Shown in pieces: positions 56,286 to 64,000 of a stretch of DNA of 64,000 nt; positions within the stretch are counted from its first letter, which is position 1; each line of letters starts with the position of its first letter. This stretch comes from Raphanus sativus (taxonomy: Eukaryota; Streptophyta; Magnoliopsida; Brassicales; Brassicaceae). A program made the position numbers and the translations under genes. The notes beneath the pieces were generated by a model that was given only the letters and a program-made list of their open reading frames with translations, made no database searches and had not been told where the DNA came from. The stretch spans positions 25,403,640 to 25,467,639 of the forward strand of contig NC_079513.1 in assembly GCF_000801105.2 (NCBI RefSeq). The letters run 5' to 3'.

Positions 56286-58686
56286 CTACTCCAAGATGTG
56301 ACAGTTCTTGATGAAATCATTGGAGCAGTTGACGTATTTTGTCCAGAACGGCCTGAGATGCTCGAAACCAATCTCCAGCCATGGCTTTGACTGCCCATTG
56401 TAGTGGATCACTGCAGCTTTCCTTACATTCTCTGTGTTGGTGTTCTTCTGATAGCCTAACCCAAGCATATGCCATGACGGGTCTAATATGTGAACATGAC
56501 CTTTAAAAGCAATAAGTGCTGGAGGCAAGGTTCCGAGCTTCCACATCGTCAGATTCGACTTCAGATTCTGATCAAAGAGTAGTAGGAGAGTGAGAGATAT
56601 AATAACTTGAGAGACTCTGGCTAAAGAAATAGATGGAAAGAGTAGACTGTATGCTGCTTTACCTCTCTAAGCCAAGAGTGATACGTTTCTCTGATATCTG
56701 TCTTTCTCCAAGCTTGTAGATCGAAGACATTCATACCATATGCCCAAGCGCATTCTTCAGGATCCAAATGCTTTGCAATGAGAGGGTGAGAGAAATTGAA
56801 GTAGTTCCTTAAACGCTTTGACATCACCCATTCATCATCACCCCTGCAAGTTTCCACCGCTCCGTTGACCTTACCACCAAGGTCAATATCCCAAAGTGGA
56901 GCCAAGTCTCTCTGGACAACTATATCATCGTCTAAGAACACCACCTTGTCCAAGTTCGGGAAAAGCTAAAATTCCAAAACAAAAAAAAAAAGAGAGAGGA
57001 AATTAGCATATGAATGAATCACAATTGAAAAATTGAAACAAGGGAGAGATATAAGATTCTTCACCTCCGGTATATATATTCTAAGATGATTGAGCAAAGA
57101 TATGTATTTGGGACTTCTAGACTGCAGCTTCGAAGCAAACCTTCTGGGAGTTGTTTCGGTGAGGTTTGCACCAGCGACATGATTCCCATGGTAATAGTCC
57201 CTGACACCGTTATGGCTTTCCACAGCTTCCAGAACCGGAACATTCTCTCTCGTCAGCCAGTCAAACTGATGAACACCTTTAACCTCCACGATAGCAGGTG
57301 CAACGGAGTTGAGAGCGAACCACGAATGCATACCCGCGTAGGTTTTCTTGTCTGTGATGATGTGGAAGACGATTTTCTCCGGTTTCGAAGATGACTGAAC
57401 AGCGGATGAGACCACAACCGATGCAGCCAGGATATTGTCCGTGGCCAGAATAAAATGGTGGAAAGCGTTGTCTGAGAGAACAGGGAGAAGCTCTGGTGAA
57501 GGAAGCTGTCTACGAGCATGAGCGTTGGAGGAGTATTCATCAGTCAGTCTTAGAGAGAGACAGTGAATGCCTTTGGGGATGGAACTCGCTGCAAAGTGCT
57601 TGTTCATGAGTTCTGCGAATTTAGATTCTCTAATATCCCGCTCAAACTTCTCCATCTGTTTCAAGACAGACATAAACAAATCACATAAAAAAGACAACAT
57701 TCCAATTTTGTATAGCTCAGTTTAGAGAGAACAAGAAGTAACAATTAGTATAGGATCACAGACATATTCACAGACTAGAACAACAAAGCGTACCATGGCT
57801 CGGAGCACAAGAGCAAATGTTTTTGCATCATAGTGGTTATTCTTCATATCTGAAAGAAGGTGATTAAAAGAATCTGGAAGCTTCAAACCATCTGGAATCT
57901 CTTGAGTGCTTACTTCGTTTAGAATATTATAAAAGTCTCTAGCTAGTCTCTGCAACAAAGAGAAAACATGAAGCGGAAAACAAAAAAACTATTATTGAAA
58001 AGATACTAAAAAGAAAAAAAAAAAATTAAAGAAAGCATACACTCACCTCTGAATCATCTACTCTACCAAGAAAACGTGGACCTAACCGCCTCCCTAAACA
58101 ATCTGAAAATAAGAAACTTTAATGAGATCATCTCAAAGGAACTGACTGGGCAGAGTCAGTTGAAACGAGCACCAAGCTCAATCCCATAAAGGAGTATAGA
58201 ACCAAGATAAGTCAATCAGCAGGACATATAGATAAATGTAAAAGGGAAAATACCCTAAAGAGTCATTCATTTTGGTTCAAAACTAGTAATGCAGAAGAAG
58301 AATCTATAGCTCCACATTCAAAAAAAAAAGATGCAAACTTGTGCGTCAGATCCAGCTGCTAAGTAAGATCCTACAAATCATTACACAATCTAATCCAGAT
58401 CCCAATCAGAACCAAATGCGCAGAGAGATACAGTACTAACAAAAAGAGATGATTTTAAAAAAAAATTACCAATGGAGGAGCAGTTGTTGAGACCTTCGAG
58501 GGTAACAAGAGCGGTGAGGATGAAGACAAAGGGCAACAAGAAAGCGAGGATGAGAATGGTGTGGAAGAGAGTTCGGGAAGAGATGTGACGAGTCGTAGCT
58601 GCGAGTTTGATCTTCATCAAGTCAGTAAACTCATTACTGCTCGAAATCGTGATGCTTCTCATGCTAGGCGATATCTGAAGCTGCAT
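56286..58686 (-). CDS. GAUT14: galacturonosyltransferase GAUT14 (GT8 family)
   Basis: Six exons (58470-58686, 58047-58102, 57794-57949, 57065-57655, 56663-56965, 56286-56567) join in phase to 534 residues. A type II anchor at about 41-62 (LILAFLLPFVFILTALVTLE) places the enzyme in the Golgi. A stem region follows, then the GT8 catalytic domain with FHHFILATDNILAASVVVSS, the metal/UDP-binding DDD in KVVFLDDDIVV, CAWAYGMNVFDL, and HYNGQSKPW near the end (family HxxGxxKPW). GAUTs build pectic homogalacturonan from UDP-galacturonic acid, and GAUT13 and GAUT14 act together in pollen-tube wall. It matches At5g15470. No frameshift or missing key residue was seen. Confidence 0.95.
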
Positions 58687-60139
58687 CCTTTCTCCCTAAC
58701 CCTACTTCCTCCTGACAATAATCCCAATCCCAACATCAGATCCGATCAGATTCCCACCTCCTCCTCTCCGATCCAAGCACGTCTCTGATTGGTTGCTTGT
58801 TGATATTCTTCTTCTTCTTCTTCTGATTCCTTGTGGTCTTCTCGTAGACCGCATTGGGGTTTCCGAGACACCAGTGGATGAGTCTCCAAAATTAGAGATT
58901 CCCGCCTTGTTTTTTATCAAATTGAATACGTGAATCGAAACGGGTTTGCCTCAAATTCACGTCTTGAGCAGACGTTCGCGGAGATCGAGATTTCGAAATC
59001 AAATAGCAGAGGAGGAGGAAGAAGAAGAGAATAGAAAGAAACGAGAGGGAGGAATATGGAGCTTTTGTTCTCTCTCAGTGATTTTGCCGGTGGATCTAAA
59101 ACATATTAAAACAAAAACATTTAAAAAAAAAAAAAAAAAAATTCCCCAAAAAAAAATTGTAGTTTATTAAAGAGATCTAAAATTATACTACTACTAATTG
59201 AATATTGGTGTCTTGACCTTGAGTTTAGGCCTTGGGGTTTTATAGAGTGCTAAAATTATGCATCCACCTATTTTCATGGCTAAGCCAAGAGTTTTGCTTT
59301 TTCATCTTTCTTTTCTTCCTCCTCCTCTTAAATGATTGATATAAAACTAATTATAATCAAAGACATTAATGAAAATTGACAAACCACATAAATAAGACAG
59401 ACATTTACTCCATCTTTTAAAGGTCTAACATTATATCAACATTAGACGTGTTAATCTTTATTCTATGCTACTTACTTATATAAGATTCCTAATCGTTTAC
59501 ATTATTAAAGCAGAGAAGAAAACCAGAACACAGTAAATTGGCGTTGTCCACATGAAAACTGAGTGAATTACATAATGATGTGATGTTATTTTTCACCTGG
59601 TAGGTCCAGTTTCACTTTCACCACATGGACTTTTTCAAATTAATTACAAGAATGACGTACAATTCTCTTTGTCGTTTTCGTTTAACATATTACAAAAAAA
59701 AGTAGTTATTTAATTTCATTTATGTGCTCAAAAGTTTTGTTGAATATCATAGACCCAACCGACACATTCCATTAATGACTTTTCAAATCCACAAAAATTG
59801 ACTCGAACCGGAACCAAACACGAGTTAAAGAAACGAGGGAAGAATATAACAGTTTCCTCGAAAAAAACAGAGGGAAAACTCTGCAACGGAAACAGAGCAA
59901 AAAGTCTCGAACTTCACTATCACATTATGTACAACTCCGATTCAGAATGTAAAAGATTCAAACTTTACTAGAAATTTATGAAACTGATAGTAAATGTTTT
60001 TTCTTTCTCATCTAAATGAACAGAGCAAAAAAAAAAGTCTAAAATTTTTGACTATCAAACTCTTCACATCTTCAAAAACAGAGTTTCAGTATAACTCGAT
60101 TCCAGCACTGAGAAGCCCCAAACCCTCATCATCCTCTGT
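58687..60139. other. GAUT14 5' UTR/promoter and intergenic region
   Basis: CT/CTT-rich 5' UTR sequence up to about 59050, an A-run at 59120-59140, then AT-rich DNA up to the zinc-finger gene's 3' UTR (from about 60000). Frames at 58561-58788 and 58946-59170 are low complexity. Confidence 0.5.
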
Positions 60140-61231
60140 TTAGAGCCTGAACCGTCCTTGACACTTACTCTGAAACCTAAAACATGAACCTTCCTTGAAC
60201 AGTTTGCGATGCATCTTCTTCTCTTTCTTCACAGACTCATCATCCTCACAGTCTCTATCTATTGATTCCTCTCTGCAGCTCTTCTTGCTCTTACTTTTGA
60301 TCATCCTATGAGACGTCATGTGACCACCAAGAGCTTGGTAAGACGAGAAGATCTTGTTGCACAACTTGCACTGATGCACATCATCGCCTTTACCACCAGA
60401 TTCAGTAACAATCTCATCATCAGAAACAGAACATTCCATAGCTCCTGCTCCTGCTCCAAGCTCAGCTCTGTAAAACCCGGATTCAAAGTCACAGGATCTT
60501 GTTGGCAGTTTCCACTGATGGAACTCATCCTTGTGCCCCAAGAAACGTCTTATCCCAGAGTCAAATCCACAAGCTCTTCTCTGTTTCTGTTGATCGATCT
60601 TGTTACTGTCCCCTTCTTCCAGAACCTTTTGCTCATTTCTCACTTTCTTGTAGCTCAAGAAACCGTTAAGCCTTTCAGGAACAGCCTCCATTGCTTCACC
60701 AACAAGCTTCCCTCCTCCGTCTACTACAATCTTAGGACTACTCTTAGACAACAGAATCAAACACTCCGCCACTTCTAGCTCTTCATCACCATCCCCATCA
60801 TCAAAAACAGAGGACGGTTCAAGAAACGTAGTAAACGAAGTCTTCCTCCTGTACCTGACAACTCTCGATCTCTTCTTCTTCCTCACACGACTGAATCCAC
60901 TACACAGACTCTTGATCGACTCTTCACAAACCCTCTGGATCGTCGATAGATGCACCCCCGCTTGATGATTCGATAGACACTTCTCGTAACGGAACCCTTT
61001 CCCACACTCTCCGCATCGGAACAAGATCTTCTTCCTCGGTTCCGAAGAAGATCCTAACTCGAAAGACTTATGGGTTGTCTTCTTAGGGTTTTGCCTTAGG
61101 CCGTAGTAGCAAGAAAGATCTCGCTTTCGGTGCATTGGTTCCTCTTCTTCAGGTGAATGAGTGTTGTTGAGAGGTTGTAGACCACCACCGCCGATGATGG
61201 GTTTAGCGAGATGTTGATGCTGTTCTTCCAT
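60140..61231 (-). CDS. C2H2 zinc-finger transcription factor (At5g15480-like)
   Basis: A single-exon gene. I start at ATG 61231 (MEEQHQHLAKPII), giving 363 residues. The frame is open 34 codons further up, but that part is Pro/Leu repeats in a likely 5' UTR. The first finger is CGECGKGFRYEKCLSNHQAGVH. The second carries the plant hallmark QALGGH: CKLCNKIFSSYQALGGHMTSH. A basic patch (RVRKKKRSRVVRYRRK) follows finger 1 and likely serves for nuclear import. A hydrophobic ECLILLSKS box lies between the fingers. Plant Q-type proteins bind AGT-core DNA and often repress; no clear EAR box (DLELRL) is visible here. Function unknown. Confidence 0.85.
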   Translation of the reverse strand: MEEQHQHLAKPIIGGGGLQPLNNTHSPEEEEPMHRKRDLSCYYGLRQNPKKTTHKSFELGSSSEPRKKILFRCGECGKGFRYEKCLSNHQAGVHLSTIQRVCEESIKSLCSGFSRVRKKKRSRVVRYRRKTSFTTFLEPSSVFDDGDGDEELEVAECLILLSKSSPKIVVDGGGKLVGEAMEAVPERLNGFLSYKKVRNEQKVLEEGDSNKIDQQKQRRACGFDSGIRRFLGHKDEFHQWKLPTRSCDFESGFYRAELGAGAGAMECSVSDDEIVTESGGKGDDVHQCKLCNKIFSSYQALGGHMTSHRMIKSKSKKSCREESIDRDCEDDESVKKEKKMHRKLFKEGSCFRFQSKCQGRFRL

Positions 61232-61674
61232 CAGGCGCGGAGAACATGGGGAACTTGAGTGAAGTAGAAGAAGAAGGAGAAGATGAGGTAGATGATGTAG
61301 AGGAGTAGGAGGAGGCAACAAACGCAAGACCAAAACATCACAGGAGAAGTAAAGAAGAAGAAGGGAGAGGCTTGAACGCTATCGAAGAGATGTGATACGA
61401 TGAGAAAGAAAGATCTTTTGAGTTTCTGTGACTTTTTCTGTAGAACGAGTGTCAGCGAGAGGAATGGAAACAGAGAAAAATGGAGAAGATATAAGCACTG
61501 AGCCAACGAACAAGAAAGATGGCTCCTCCAAGAACAGAGGAAGCGAGACTTTCGTTTGTAACGGAAGGTTCGACGCGTGGCAAGCAGCTGCAACCAATCA
61601 GAGAGACTCGTCTTTAACAATCACTAATATTTTTTGATAAAAAATTTTCAATGCATATGGAAAATATAGATAAA
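61232..61674. other. 5' flank of the zinc-finger gene
   Basis: CTT-rich 5' UTR and promoter sequence. Frames on both strands here are short and featureless. Confidence 0.5.
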
Positions 61675-62011
61675 CTAAGTGATTTTTCCGTGGTCATGCA
61701 CGGGTATAATTAAATACTTATAAAGTAAATATATTATAATAATTTATTTACATTATTATAATTTATTAATTTTAAAAATTTTAACTATTTTGTTATTTAT
61801 ATTATAATCAATATGCATGGTTTATTTTATGTAACATTATGTTATTTTAATTAAATTTATAATTTTGGATATATAATATCTCGATTGTTTGGTTATTATT
61901 TGGATATATCATATAACATTTACTGTTTCAATTCAACTAAGATATTTTTGTAATACAAATTAAAATTTTGATTAATTTAAAAAATTTCATGTAGTTTGAT
62001 TCTTATCTTTG

Positions 62012-62050
<39 letters not shown>

Positions 62051-63260
62051 ATAAGATTATGTATAATTTAATGTATATGTTGTTTTGATAATTAAATAGT
62101 AAAAATAAACTGAAAGTGTCGATCAATTCAAAGTTACATAAATAAATATAACAATGATACTTAATTGCAACAGTTGGTCAATATATTTATAAAATTATTT
62201 GAGAATTTCATATTTATTTAGTAATATGTTGAGTCGTTCTATAATTTATATATATAAAAATCACTATAAGTGAAAATATATTATTTTTGTTTACTGTTTG
62301 ACTTTTTGTAAAAAAATTGGATTGGTTTAATTACTCATTTATTGGTATTTCGAGTCACATATGAATCAAATTCAAGTATAATTATTTCTAATATATTTCA
62401 ACCAAATCATATTAATTGTATTCATTGCATTTGTTTGGTTTTCATCTTAGATGTGTATATATATTTATAATTTTCTAGTTGTAAATAGCTCTAAGAAAAT
62501 GTTAATTTTATAGGAATTAGTAATTTAATATATGTTAATTTTCAAAAATAAAATTAACAAAATAAAGTAATTATATGTACAAAAATTCATAAAAACATAA
62601 ATGATACATTCTAAAAAGAAAGATTAATTATTTACTATCATATCAAGATTATTTTCTAAAGTTTTCCTTTTTCATAAAATCACATTCTATTTAAAAATAT
62701 TTTCGTTTTAAGTTTTATAAATATTCACTTTATCATATATGTTATTTGAAGATTATAAAAGGGAACATAAAAAGAAGATTACATTAAATTTTGTTCACTA
62801 AAGATATCTTAATATCATTATTTATGTTATTTAAATTATTTTTTAATAATTTGAGATATAGATTGATTTAGATAAAATGCTTCATACTTTTAAATATATA
62901 TTATGTTGTTTAAGGTTATGTTTTAAAAGGGGAATTTGTTTCTTTCATTTAAAATCAAGATTATTTTGTAAAATTTCCTTATTATGGATTACACTATATA
63001 TTTTCGTTTTTAAAATTTAAATTTTTCTTTTATATAAGTTATTTGAAAAAAAAAGTAAAAGGAAACCCTAAATAAAAAAGGAAAAATAAGATAAAATAAA
63101 TATTTAATAATAATTAGATATATTTGATTCATTAAGGATATCATTGTAATCAACCACCGTGAGAGTTAACGTGAGCGCGACACGTAAGAAACTGACTAAA
63201 AAGTAAAAGGAAACCCTAAATAAAAAGGAAAAATAAGATAAAATAAATATTTAATAATAA
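61675..63260 (-). mobile_element. decayed Helitron-like element (minus orientation), boundaries uncertain
   Basis: The left edge, CTAAGTGATTTTTCCGTG plus GTCATGCACGGGTATAA, matches the Helitron end at 63261 (CTAGGTGATTTTTCCGTGCC and on) but with the end mutated from CTAG. Hairpin arms are CCGTG and CACGG. The interior is 1.6 kb of very AT-rich DNA with a TA microsatellite (about 62014-62046) and no coding. I could not find a convincing 5' end. Confidence 0.45.
63055..63260. repeat. ~59-bp direct repeat flanking a short GC-richer segment
   Basis: AAAGTAAAAGGAAACCCTAA plus ..AAGATAAAATAAATATTTAATAATAA occurs near 63053-63112 and again at 63199-63259 with one A-run length difference. Between them is an 85-bp segment with GAGAGTTAACGTGAGCGCGACACG. 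Confidence 0.75.
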
Positions 63261-64000
63261 CTAGGTGATTTTTCCGTGCCCATGCACGGGTATAAATATT
63301 TATAAAGTAGATATAATATAATAACTGATTGTTGTTTACTTTTAATTTTAAATTAACTTATATTAATAATATTGTATTATTTAATTAAACATATGATTTT
63401 AGATATATTATATCTAGTCGGTTTTATTTTTTTTACAGTCGATTTAATTATATTTGGGTATATTGGATTACATCCATTTCTCTGAATTCAACTATAATAT
63501 TTTTTTTATTCTAAATATATCAAACTTTGGATTAATTTTCTTGTTAAGATTTTGGTTGGTTGTTGTCTTAAATATGTAATTGTATTTTAGGAAGATTATG
63601 TATAACTTAAGATATATTGTGCTTATACTGAAATAAAAAATAAACTAAAGTGTTTGAACCAAAATTATGTAAATAAATATAACGATAATATTCTGAAATC
63701 TCATGCATATATATAAATTTTACAAAAAAAAAAATTGTTACAGTTGGTTAGTATTTTTTTTTCATTTGTTAATGTGTTTTGAGTCATCCTATAATTTATA
63801 TTTATAAAACAAATTATTATTATTATAAAATTATATTTTCTTATTATAGTTAAATCTATTATTTTAGATATAAGTTGGATTAGTCGAGTAACTCATGTTG
63901 TGAGTATATTAACTATTATATATTCTTTCAAATTCAAACTGAAGTATAATTTTCTTATATTATAATTAAGTCAAGTCAAATTAATTTATTTATCGTTTAA
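63261..64000 (-). mobile_element. Helitron 3' part, running off the window (minus orientation)
   Basis: CTAG at 63261 preceded by a host A, then (read inward) hairpin CCGTGC-CCAT-GCACGG at 63274-63289. This is a Helitron 3' end on the minus strand. The rest to 64000 is AT-rich and non-coding. The 5' TC end is not in the window. Confidence 0.6.

Noticed and set aside
60308..60778. 156-codon plus frame
   Set aside because: Antisense to the C2H2 zinc-finger gene, which has intact fingers.

Overview
This is plant nuclear DNA from a crucifer, most likely Brassica or a close relative in the tribe Brassiceae. Genes have GT-AG introns, intergenic DNA is AT-rich, and gene order follows a stretch of Arabidopsis thaliana chromosome 5 (about At5g15190 to At5g15480) without rearrangement. 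I recognised this order from the encoded proteins and from memory of the Arabidopsis map; no alignment was run. Many Arabidopsis genes of the interval are missing here, as expected for one fractionated subgenome of a triplicated genome.

Left part (1-6.6 kb): a small acidic protein gene, cytosolic ribosomal protein S9 (uS4) behind a telo-box/site II promoter, and mitochondrial ribosomal protein bL27. From 6.65 to 12.05 kb lies a nest of non-autonomous Helitrons: one inserted inside another, plus two more, all with TC starts, 3' hairpins and CTAG ends. Then come GASA4 (12.5-13.4 kb), a two-span membrane protein of the 'L34e superfamily' (14.3-14.9 kb), a three-exon gene for a small secreted protein (16.7-17.2 kb), a four-KH-domain RNA-binding protein (18.5-20.9 kb) and CASP5 (22.8-23.5 kb).

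Middle part (23.5-44 kb) is the accessory region. It holds a Tourist-like MITE, another Helitron and MYB16 (28.9-30.1 kb). Next are an intronless truncated TOC132-like import GTPase not expected at this place, a duplicated broken copy of the 3' end of MYB16 carrying a decayed tRNA-Gly, and two Copia LTR retrotransposons. The first Copia is in minus orientation, with LTRs differing at one base and a decayed interior. The second is in plus orientation, with an internal deletion joining gag to reverse transcriptase. Both have exact 5-bp target duplications.

Right part (44.6-61.3 kb) returns to collinear genes: a mitochondrial ATP synthase subunit e-like protein, the remnant of a DYW-type PPR gene, ENODL17, a calmodulin-binding protein, the F-box protein EDL1, MUB2, GAUT14 and a C2H2 zinc-finger protein. 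The window ends in AT-rich Helitron-type DNA (61.7-64 kb).

The genes form no operon or pathway; they are neighbours by ancestry. Loose themes are translation (uS4, bL27m), endodermis, epidermis and cell wall (CASP5, MYB16, ENODL17, GAUT14), and light or hormone response (EDL1, GASA4). The least expected items are the relocated TOC132-like GTPase with the flanking MYB16/tRNA duplication, the small secreted protein with a DY motif, and the mismatch between young LTRs and dead coding sequence in the first Copia element.
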